Origin: HXMU1428-3 sp965215715
GTDB lineage: Bacteria > Pseudomonadota > Alphaproteobacteria > Rhizobiales > HXMU1428-3
Length of the DNA: 64,000 nt
Assembly: GCA_965215715.1 (NCBI GenBank)
Contig: OZ244129.1
Span: 1 to 64,000 of the forward strand
Direction of reading: 5' to 3'
The translations under genes were made by a program, and so were the position numbers. Of this stretch, positions 50,601 through 57,477 are shown piece by piece (position 1 is the first letter of the stretch; each line of letters starts with the position of its first letter). The notes under the pieces are model-generated. The model worked only from the letters and a program-made list of their open reading frames with translations. It had not been told where the DNA came from and ran no database searches.

Positions 50601-51554
50601 AGCATTGACATAGTCATTGCCTTCGCCAGCAATTACATTATCGTTGCCGTTACCAGAATAAATGCGGTCTTCTTCTGACGTGCCCGTTATGGTGTCATTG
50701 CCGGTTGTTCCTGTGTGACGTCCTTCGTAATCTTGAACGTTTATTGTGATGGTCTTAGAATAAAAATTTCCATCCGAATCAGTAACTTTAACTGTGATTT
50801 CATGAGAGGAAGCTGATTCGTAATCTATGGTTTGATCTGCTTTGACACGGATTTCATTACCAACGATTTCAAAGTGGCCAGAAGCATCATTTGTAATGGA
50901 GTAGGTAAAACTATCTCCTTCATTTGGATCTATAGCACCCAAGGTTGCAACTGTGCTGCCTGATGGATTATAGGCTGTATCGATTGACCCACCGTCCTCA
51001 ACAGTTTCCTTGACAACACCGCCTGTGACTGTGATGTCAGTTGGTGCATTTTCGAGATCATTTTCTTCTTCTGAACCGTCCGTTGTTTCATCTGTTTCTT
51101 GTGAAGGTTCTGCAGTTTTTGGGTTCTGTGGTTGGAAGTTGTCTTCTTGTCCCTCAGGAGTGCTGGTGGACTTTTCATCTGCATTTTTTATTTCAGGCGC
51201 ACCTTGTTGAAAATCAGGAGCTTGACCTGTCTGTGCAAATTTTTCTGATTGCGGTGTTAATGAAGACAATCCATTCTTTGTAACCATTTTTGCAGATGTT
51301 TGGTCTGCATCAAGTGACTTTTGATCATTGCTATCTGTTTTACTGATATTGGTTTGTTCTTCGTTGACTGTTTCCTTTGAGCCAAGAACATCTCCTTCTG
51401 ACTGTCCTGTCAAAGGGTCGATTTTATCAGCTTCTTTTTCAGTGCCCGTGTGAATGTTTTGATTGGTAATTTCTTTATCATTAGAGACCAAAGATTTTTT
51501 ATTATTTTCGATGATTTCTTTTAATAAAGCTTCATAAGAAGGATTGTCAGCCAT
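47655..51554 (-). CDS. RTX calcium-binding secreted protein with near-identical internal repeats (1299 aa)
   Basis: Residues 1-165 are a disordered acidic Glu/Asp/Ser/Thr/Gln-rich region with no Sec signal. Residues ~168-280 hold one cadherin-like domain (APTDITVTGGVVKETVEDGG onward). Residues ~283-1220 are dozens of RTX nonapeptides (GGxGNDxLx). Among them, six copies of a ~75-residue insert begin DILYVDAQDTLVEGGEGYD. Residues ~1225-1299 are a C-terminal secretion signal ending IERIEF, closely similar to that of the giant protein. The RTX array would fold into a Ca2+ beta-roll outside the cell. The N-terminus shares the ITN-x-N-x-H-x-G motif with the giant protein. It is transcribed divergently from the secretion genes. 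Confidence 0.93.
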   Translation of the reverse strand: MADNPSYEALLKEIIENNKKSLVSNDKEITNQNIHTGTEKEADKIDPLTGQSEGDVLGSKETVNEEQTNISKTDSNDQKSLDADQTSAKMVTKNGLSSLTPQSEKFAQTGQAPDFQQGAPEIKNADEKSTSTPEGQEDNFQPQNPKTAEPSQETDETTDGSEEENDLENAPTDITVTGGVVKETVEDGGSIDTAYNPSGSTVATLGAIDPNEGDSFTYSITNDASGHFEIVGNEIRVKADQTIDYESASSHEITVKVTDSDGNFYSKTITINVQDYEGRHTGTTGNDTITGTSEEDRIYSGNGNDNVIAGEGNDYVNASSGDNKVDGGAGNDRIYTREGDDSITGGEGNDTISAGHGDNKVEGGTGNDRIYSGDGNDNISGGEGNDYLISGDGNDKLSGGDGNDYLRGDQGNDKLDGGAGNDRLYGGDDDDTLTGGDGNDYLIGGDGADKLSGGAGNDILYVDAQDTLVEGGEGYDRVIAQGSDGVTLDMNESSIERFDGAAGNDVADASGVTEAIRAYGNDGNDTLTGGSGNDYLYGGNDDDTLTGGDGNDYLRGDQGNDKLDGGTGNDRLYGGDDDDTLTGGEGNDYLIGGDGADKLSGGAGNDILYVDAQDTLVEGGEGYDRVIAQGSDGVTLDMNESSIERFDGAAGNDVADASGATEAIRAYGNDGNDTLTGGSGNDYLYGGNDDDTLTGGDGNDYLRGDQGNDKLDGGAGNDRLYGGDDDDTLTGGDGNDYLIGGDGADKLSGGAGNDILYVDAQDTLVEGGEGYDRVIAQGSDGVTLDMNESSIERFDGAAGNDVADASGVTEAIRAYGNDGNDTLTGGSGNDYLYGGNDDDTLTGGEGNDYLIGGDGADKLSGGAGNDILYVDAQDTLVEGGEGYDRVIAQGSDGVTLDMNESSIERFDGAAGNDVADASGVTEAIRAYGNDGNDTLTGGSGNDYLYGGNDDDTLTGGEGNDYLIGGDGADKLSGGAGNDILYVDAQDTLVEGGEGYDRVIAQGSDGVTLDMNESSIERFDGAAGNDVADASGVTEAIRAYGNDGNDTLTGGSGNDYLYGGNDDDTLTGGEGNDYLIGGDGADKLSGGAGNDILYVDAQDTLVEGGEGYDRVIAQGSDGVTLDMNESSIERFDGAAGNDVADASGVTEAIRAYGNDGNDTLTGGSGNDYLYGGNDDDTLTGGEGNDYLNGGKGDDTFTSDLGDDRLYGGDGNDLFMLSDQSGADRIYGGTGETWIDTIQIEGQNDNGSSEESSNNWTLTLTQGTIEDQDENSITLSDDADGMITFEDGTSVQFADIERIEF
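48001..50340 (-). repeat. near-perfect 336/444-bp tandem DNA repeats inside the RTX gene
   Basis: The same segment (anchor TGTGCATCAACATATAGG) recurs at 48265, 48601, 48937, 49273, 49717 and 50161. Spacings are exactly 336, 336, 336, 444 and 444 bases, that is 112 or 148 codons. The longer unit has four extra nonapeptides. Copies differ by only a few bases (for example GTTACGCC against GTTGCGCC near 49574), synonymous sites included. This points to recent amplification or gene conversion. Confidence 0.95.
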
Positions 51555-51932
51555 GTTACACCTATACTAACTTTCTACCTATTTTTGCTTTCCACGAGGT
51601 AGAACTTTTCCCGAAAACTACAATTAATCTAAGTATTTGAAGTTATGAAATTGTTACTGTTTCATTTTTACTAAGCTGATTTTTATTTCTTGTTTAATAG
51701 TACCTTAAAGTTTTCGTACAATTTTAATGGTATTAGGTGAAATCATTCAAATTTTAGTCAAAAGTAGATAAGTAAAGTTAGAAATATTAAATCTTTGTCA
51801 AGCAAGTGCTGTCACATTGTTTGTTAAAGAGGCATTAAGATTTTGGTTCATGCCAAGTTTGGAGCTTGGTAAGCGTTTTGATGCGTCTTTCGTTATGACA
51901 TTTCGATGTTATGTTAATGAGACAAAGAGTCT
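51555..51932. promoter_or_regulatory. divergent promoter region between the RTX gene and the secretion operon
   Basis: About 380 A+T-rich bases separate the leftward RTX gene from the rightward secretion genes, so both promoters lie here. A small inverted repeat CCAAG-TTTGGAG-CTTGG occurs near 51852-51868. I see no recognisable operator, riboswitch or coding frame. Confidence 0.55.
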
Positions 51933-53714
51933 ATGTTGGAAAATCAAAAAGTAGCGCAAAAAATGCCTGGTCGGGGGAGTGGTTTTGTTCGACTAAGAGA
52001 TCGATTATGGCCGATCAGTATTGGGCGTTTGAAAGCTCATAATATTCCTTATACTCAGATTTTAAGGATGCCTTTTCCTATTTGGGTGTCCTCTGTCATC
52101 ATTAATATTCTTGGTATTGGCTTGCCACTTCTTATTCTGCAAGTTTATGACCGTATCATTCCTAATCAGTCTTTTAATACGCTTTCTATATTAATTTTAG
52201 GGTTTGTTGGGGTGTTGGTCTTAGAGTTTTTGTTGCGCCTTGGCAGGGCCTATACTTTGGGATGGGCTGCAACGCGTTTTGAGGTTGCGGCAAGCCATTT
52301 TGCCGTGAAACACTTATTAAACGCGCCATTAGAGACTGTCACTGAGGACCGAACCCAAACACACATGGATCGTTTAACCTCAATCTTTCGCTTGGCTGAT
52401 TTTTATGGTGGTCCTAATAGCTTGCTTATTATTGACTTGCCGTTTGTGCTCATTCTTGTTGCAACCATGGCGATGATTGCTGGTGCCCTTGTTTTGGTTC
52501 CCATTGGTGTTTTGATCATTTTTGCCGTTTTGACTTTACGCTTTGGTCGTAATTTGCGCGAGAGATTTGAAGAGCGAGAGGACCAAGACAATAAAACCTA
52601 TGATTTTGTTGCTGAGTGCTTGCGCGGTGTGATGACCCTGAAGGGGCTTTCTATGGAACAGTTTATGCTGCGCCGTTTTGAAAGATTGCAAAAAGCGCGC
52701 GCCAGAACGAACTATGGAACCATTCAGGCGTCTGCAACGGCTCAATCGATCAGTGCGATTTTGGGTAATGTTACGATTGTTGCAACGGTTAGCGTTGGGG
52801 CCATTTATGCGGTGATGACTGACCTTTCTATTGGTACTTTGGCAGCTTGCACATTGCTTGCTGGGCGCATTATTCAACCTGTTGTGCGTTTTGCCAGCCT
52901 TTGGTCAGAATTTCAGAAGCTTGAATTGGCTTTGCATGAAGCTAGTGAGTTGTTTGCCTTACCGCAAAGGCCAAGTGAGGGGGTTGCTGATGGGCGTGAG
53001 GGGCAGCCATTAATTAATTTGGTTAACTTTACAGTATTAGAAAATGAAAAACCTGTTCTCAAGCCGTTTTCATTATCGATTGAAGGCGGGGAATGTTTGG
53101 GAGTGACTGGGGCAGATAATAAAGCAAAAACAGCCTTTTTAAAATGTTTGGCTGGTTTGCAAGATGTTGATCAGGGGCAGGTGCTTTATAATAATATCGA
53201 TGTGAATTTTTATCGCAACGGGAATCCTGGTTCAATTGTGATGGTTGGGCCAAAGTCTGCCCTTTTTGACGGGACAATATTGGAAAATCTGAGTTTGTTT
53301 GGGACAGGGCCGACAATTGATGAGGTTCGTTGGGCTGCGGGTATGACAGGGGTTGATTATGATATTAACCGTTTGCCGCTTGGTTATGATACGCCTGTCG
53401 GAGATGGGGCAGCTGAAAAACTGCCTCAAGGTTTGGTGCAACGCATTATATTAACCCGGGCCATTGCAATGTTACCAAAGGTGTTGATTTTAGATGAACC
53501 GCAAATGTTTCTTGATCGGGAGGCGGACCAGAAATTGGTTCGGTGTTTGGGCGCTTTGCGGCATAACATAACCATCGTACTTTCTACAATGAGGCCATCA
53601 TATTTTCAATTGGCTGATAGGATGTTAGCGTTTGAAGACGGGAAAATTCATTTTCAAGCTGCGTCTGGAAACCTGGTTCCCCAGAGTGTAAGAGCAACAG
53701 GGGGGGCTGCGTGA
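51933..53714 (+). CDS. type I secretion ABC half-transporter 1, degenerate ATPase domain
   Basis: The protein is 593 aa: about six membrane segments (residues ~45-320), then an ABC ATPase (~345-590). The ATPase departs from consensus at nearly every motif. Walker A is GADNKAKT (residue 393 onward, the Gly before Lys replaced by Ala). The Q-loop is VGPKSALFDG with no Gln. The signature is LPQGL instead of LSGGQ. The H-loop is STMRPS with Met for His. Walker B with the catalytic Glu is intact (VLILDEP). It overlaps the next half-transporter gene by one base (TGATG), so translational coupling and a heterodimer are likely. It should export the two RTX proteins encoded divergently. Confidence 0.9.
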   Translation: MLENQKVAQKMPGRGSGFVRLRDRLWPISIGRLKAHNIPYTQILRMPFPIWVSSVIINILGIGLPLLILQVYDRIIPNQSFNTLSILILGFVGVLVLEFLLRLGRAYTLGWAATRFEVAASHFAVKHLLNAPLETVTEDRTQTHMDRLTSIFRLADFYGGPNSLLIIDLPFVLILVATMAMIAGALVLVPIGVLIIFAVLTLRFGRNLRERFEEREDQDNKTYDFVAECLRGVMTLKGLSMEQFMLRRFERLQKARARTNYGTIQASATAQSISAILGNVTIVATVSVGAIYAVMTDLSIGTLAACTLLAGRIIQPVVRFASLWSEFQKLELALHEASELFALPQRPSEGVADGREGQPLINLVNFTVLENEKPVLKPFSLSIEGGECLGVTGADNKAKTAFLKCLAGLQDVDQGQVLYNNIDVNFYRNGNPGSIVMVGPKSALFDGTILENLSLFGTGPTIDEVRWAAGMTGVDYDINRLPLGYDTPVGDGAAEKLPQGLVQRIILTRAIAMLPKVLILDEPQMFLDREADQKLVRCLGALRHNITIVLSTMRPSYFQLADRMLAFEDGKIHFQAASGNLVPQSVRATGGAA

Positions 53715-55927
53715 TGGTTAATCGTTTAGATGATATTTCTCCTGACTTAAGCCATGTTTTGATCGGTCAGAAAAAAGAGACCATTAATCAGGTTCATGAA
53801 CAATATTTGAAATTGCAGGATTTTTTTGAACACCAGTCGGGGGAAAAGGGTGCTGAGACTTTCACACCCTATGAAATTTGTTTGCATCAGCTGGTTGAAT
53901 TATTGAAGTGGTCTGGCGATGAGCGTCACCTTATGGAAGCTTTACCGCATCTTGAGCCTGTGTCTGATATGGCTGTTTTGCAGACTGTTTTAGCAAATAT
54001 TGGTTATAACACCCGCAGAAAAAAGGTTTCCTTTTTAAAATGGGCTAAAAATATTTTTCCATGTCTTTTAGACCTTAAAGATGGTCCGGTGATTATTGTT
54101 CAAAGGTTAGAGAATGGGACCTATAAAGCCTATGATAAAAATGGTGCTTGTACCGTAGAATGGGGCCAAATTTCTAAAGCAAAGGGGCTTATTCTTCTTG
54201 AATCGAATGATGCTCTGTTAGGGGATGTGGAAGAGAAAAAGGGATCTTGGTTTTTTACTGCCCTTTTAAAATTGAAACGCCCTATTTATGCGGCATTGTT
54301 TTTAACTTGTCTTGCGAACCTTCTTGTTATTGCAACACCGCTTTATACCATGACGGTTTATAATCAGGTAATCGGTGGTCAGGCACTTGATACGCTTGCC
54401 TTTCTGTTTGTGGGGATTTGTCTAACTGTTTTGTTTGAGGTGGTTGTCAGGCGTAAGAGAGGTCAGATTTTGAGCTTTATTGGTGCACGTATGGATGCAG
54501 AAATTACCAATAAAGTGTTTCGTCAAATTTTAACGTTGCCTGTACAGATGACAGAAACGGCCTCTGTTAATCGGCAGATTGTGCAATTTAGGCAATTTGA
54601 ATCTATTCGAGACCTTTTGACGGGCAATTTGGCCAGCACCCTTTTGGATTTACCGTTTTTAATTCTGTTTTTTGGTGTGATTGGCCTTATGTCAGGCTGG
54701 TTGGTGATCGTGCCTTTGATTTTGGTTGCGGTGTTTGCTGTTCTTGCTTTTTTTACTCTGCCGACGTCTCGCCAGCGGGGTAAAAAGTCTGGCCATGATC
54801 GCTCACAGTATAATCGCATGTCCATGGAATTGGCGAATAAGATGCAAGCCATTCGTGAATTGGGGGTTGAAGATTTGTGGTTGGCTCGTCATTCTCGAAT
54901 AGCACAAATTTCTGCCTATAGCATGTTTCGAGGGCGCTTTTTTGATACCTCTTTACAAGCTGGCACTCAGGTTCTTGTTATGTTTGCAGGGCTGGCTACA
55001 ATTGCCATTGGGGCCTATCAGGTGATTGATGGGGTCCTTGATACGGGTGCCTTGATCGCGATTATGATGATTGTTTGGCGCATATTAAGCCCTATCCAAA
55101 TTGCTTTTCTTTCTCTTAATCGTATTGGGCAATTAAAACAAAGTGTTATTCAATTGGACCGGTTGATGAGTATTGATAGGGAAAGACGGTTCAAAGGGCG
55201 GCCCAATTCATTACGTAAGTTTGAAGGGGGGGTTAAATTTGAAAATGTTTCCTTTCGTTATGGTCCTAAAGCTGAGCCTGTTTTGAAAGGTGTTAATTTT
55301 GACGTTAATCATGGGGAATTGGTTGCTTTAACAGGGGGAACTGGGGCTGGAAAATCAACTGTTTTAAAAATCCTACTTGGGCTTTATCGTCCTCAAGCTG
55401 GGCGAGTTTTTCTTGATAATGTTAATATTCAGCAGCTCGATGTTGGGGAGGTACGCTCTTCCATTGGGTTTATGCCGCAAGAAATTTCGGTTTTTTATGG
55501 ATCTTTGGCTCAAAACTTATTGTTGTCAAATCCCTTGGCAAGCAAGCAGGATATGATTGAAGCCTTAGAATTGGCCGGTGTTTTACAAGACGACCCGTTG
55601 ATGATTGGTGGATTGGACCGGCCTTTGCGTCATGGCAAGTGGGATTTGCACGATAATGATATAGCCAGGGTTGCTTTGGCCAGAGCTTATTTGGTGAATG
55701 GTCCGATTTTGCTATTGGATAATCCTGGTGCGCATTTTGATAATGTGACAGACCGACACTTTATTTCTCAATTGGAAAAATCAAAGGGTAAAAGAACTGT
55801 ATTTTTGGTTACCAACCGACCCAGCCATATTAAGGTTTGTGACCGAATTTTACAGCTTCATAATGGAATGTTGGTCAATGATCTTCCTGTTGAGGATTAT
55901 CTTAAGTCTCAAATGCAGGCTGGTTAA
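53714..55927 (+). CDS. type I secretion ABC half-transporter 2 with C39-like domain, non-canonical ATPase
   Basis: The protein is 737 aa from the ATG at 53714, which overlaps the stop of the previous gene. Residues ~30-150 resemble a C39-like (inactive peptidase) domain used by RTX exporters to hold substrates; no catalytic Cys-His pair is evident. Membrane segments lie at ~190-460. The ATPase (~500-735) has an intact Walker A (GGTGAGKST) and Q-loop (FMPQEISVFYG). But the signature is LHDND instead of LSGGQ, Walker B is LLLDNP with Asn for the catalytic Glu, and the H-loop is VTNRPS with Asn for His. With its partner it offers no complete ATP site. It is otherwise a typical type I exporter subunit. 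Confidence 0.9.
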   Translation: MVNRLDDISPDLSHVLIGQKKETINQVHEQYLKLQDFFEHQSGEKGAETFTPYEICLHQLVELLKWSGDERHLMEALPHLEPVSDMAVLQTVLANIGYNTRRKKVSFLKWAKNIFPCLLDLKDGPVIIVQRLENGTYKAYDKNGACTVEWGQISKAKGLILLESNDALLGDVEEKKGSWFFTALLKLKRPIYAALFLTCLANLLVIATPLYTMTVYNQVIGGQALDTLAFLFVGICLTVLFEVVVRRKRGQILSFIGARMDAEITNKVFRQILTLPVQMTETASVNRQIVQFRQFESIRDLLTGNLASTLLDLPFLILFFGVIGLMSGWLVIVPLILVAVFAVLAFFTLPTSRQRGKKSGHDRSQYNRMSMELANKMQAIRELGVEDLWLARHSRIAQISAYSMFRGRFFDTSLQAGTQVLVMFAGLATIAIGAYQVIDGVLDTGALIAIMMIVWRILSPIQIAFLSLNRIGQLKQSVIQLDRLMSIDRERRFKGRPNSLRKFEGGVKFENVSFRYGPKAEPVLKGVNFDVNHGELVALTGGTGAGKSTVLKILLGLYRPQAGRVFLDNVNIQQLDVGEVRSSIGFMPQEISVFYGSLAQNLLLSNPLASKQDMIEALELAGVLQDDPLMIGGLDRPLRHGKWDLHDNDIARVALARAYLVNGPILLLDNPGAHFDNVTDRHFISQLEKSKGKRTVFLVTNRPSHIKVCDRILQLHNGMLVNDLPVEDYLKSQMQAG

Positions 55928-56012
55928 TGTTGGGTAAAGAGATTTTAAGATTATTCTGATTTTATCAGTGTTGGAATGAATTGGATGATGTGTGTCAAGG
56001 GCGAGTTAAGAA

Positions 56013-57323
56013 ATGTCATATGTAGAACAAGATAATTTGGCTTTGCCAATTGATATTCAAGGGGGAGAGTGGGATCATTTCTTCCTTAAGATGACGAGCG
56101 TTTTGTGTGTCTTTTTCGCACTTATCATCGGTATTGCTAGTGTTGCTCCTCTTTATGAAATGGCCATTACTGAGGGTAAAATTGTTCCTCATGGGTCTGT
56201 TGTGCGGGTTGAGCATTTTGAAGGTGGCATCGTTAAAACGATACATTTTCGTTCTGGTCAGGAAGTGAAAAAAGGACAGGTGCTTGTTAGCTTAACGCCA
56301 GCTGCGGCTGTGAGTGATCAAGATCAGATGGCCGCGCGTTATGTGAATTTAAAAATCACTGAAATACGTCTTAAAGCTTTGCTTGCTGATAAGCCTATTG
56401 ATTTTGGGGCGTATAAAAAGAGCCATCCGAAACTGGTTGCGGATCATTTGGCGCTTTATAATGATGCCAAAGATACATTACGTCATACAGTTGGTAGCCT
56501 TACCTCGCGTCTGAAGCAAAAGGCTGCCAGTGTTAAAGCTTCTGAACAGGAAGTTATAAGCTTAAAAAATCAATTGGCTATTCATAAAGAACAGTATCAG
56601 ATGCGCAAGGAGCTTGTTAAAGACGGGTATGCCACGCGTAGTTCATATCTTGATGCTAAAGTTAAAGTTGCTGAAACTGAGGCAAAGTTGGCACAAATGG
56701 AAGGGCAGCTTATAGGGGCTGTCAATGGGCTTTCAGAAGGGGAGCAAAAACTTTCTGAGGCGGTTGCAATTGAGCGTCAAAAGTGGTCAACGGAATTAAC
56801 GCAAACGTCTGCGAGCATTTCTGAAATTGATGCCGCTATCGGTAAAGTTGAGGACCGGGTCAATCGTTTGGATGTCCGCGCGCCGATTACCGGTATCATT
56901 CAAAGTCTTAATCCTAAATATGTGGGTGAGGTGATTAACCCAGGAGACCTTGTGGCGGAGATGGTGCCCTCTGACAATAAACTGTTGGCTGAGGTGCGCT
57001 TAAAACCGGAAGACATTACCAATATTCAAAAAGGGACTGCGGCCAAGGTTTCTGTTACGGCTTTTGATGCGAAGGAATTTGGTTCGATTGAAGCGAAAGT
57101 CGTGCAAATTTCTCCAACCACTTTTGTGAATGATAAGGGCGAGGAATATTATGAAGTTCGCCTGGAGTTGGAAAAATTGGTTGTTCGGCGTAAAGGTATC
57201 GATCATCCAATTTTGCCAGGGATGGTGGTGCGCGCTGAATTGATTAAGGGTGAGCGCTCTGTTTTGCGATATTTGTTAAAGCCGTTGTTTACAGCTTTTG
57301 ACAATAGTTTTGGTGAACATTAA
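56013..57323 (+). CDS. HlyD-family membrane fusion protein of the type I system
   Basis: The protein is 436 aa, normal for HlyD/PrtE adaptors. It has one inner-membrane anchor near residues 27-50 (VLCVFFALIIGIASVAPLY). The lipoyl half-motif VEHFEGGIVKTIHFRSGQEV follows near residue 68. A long periplasmic coiled coil spans ~95-275. The second lipoyl half (DVRAPITGIIQSLNPKYVGEV) precedes a C-terminal beta-barrel with HPILPGMVVRAELIKGERSV. It bridges the ABC pair to the TolC-like protein. It lies 85 bases after the second ABC gene in the same operon. Confidence 0.95.
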   Translation: MSYVEQDNLALPIDIQGGEWDHFFLKMTSVLCVFFALIIGIASVAPLYEMAITEGKIVPHGSVVRVEHFEGGIVKTIHFRSGQEVKKGQVLVSLTPAAAVSDQDQMAARYVNLKITEIRLKALLADKPIDFGAYKKSHPKLVADHLALYNDAKDTLRHTVGSLTSRLKQKAASVKASEQEVISLKNQLAIHKEQYQMRKELVKDGYATRSSYLDAKVKVAETEAKLAQMEGQLIGAVNGLSEGEQKLSEAVAIERQKWSTELTQTSASISEIDAAIGKVEDRVNRLDVRAPITGIIQSLNPKYVGEVINPGDLVAEMVPSDNKLLAEVRLKPEDITNIQKGTAAKVSVTAFDAKEFGSIEAKVVQISPTTFVNDKGEEYYEVRLELEKLVVRRKGIDHPILPGMVVRAELIKGERSVLRYLLKPLFTAFDNSFGEH

Positions 57324-57477
57324 AGAATGGCATGAGCTCTGTGTTTTTTGGCGTACTAGGATTGTGTTTTGTTTTGGTAAGGCACGTTATTTAATTCAAA
57401 TTTAACCCTCAGCCTTCAACCTAAAAAAGAGATGTTACAAGTTATATCTGTTGTTTTTTTAAGTTAGGGCTGTTTGG

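Noticed and set aside
35346..51554. Many long + strand frames opposite the two substrate genes (for example 45451-45894, 43000-43290, 46810-47145)
   Set aside because: They arise from the biased composition and repeats of the real minus-strand genes. They encode low-complexity Val/Ser/Ala-rich peptides and lack ribosome-binding sites.
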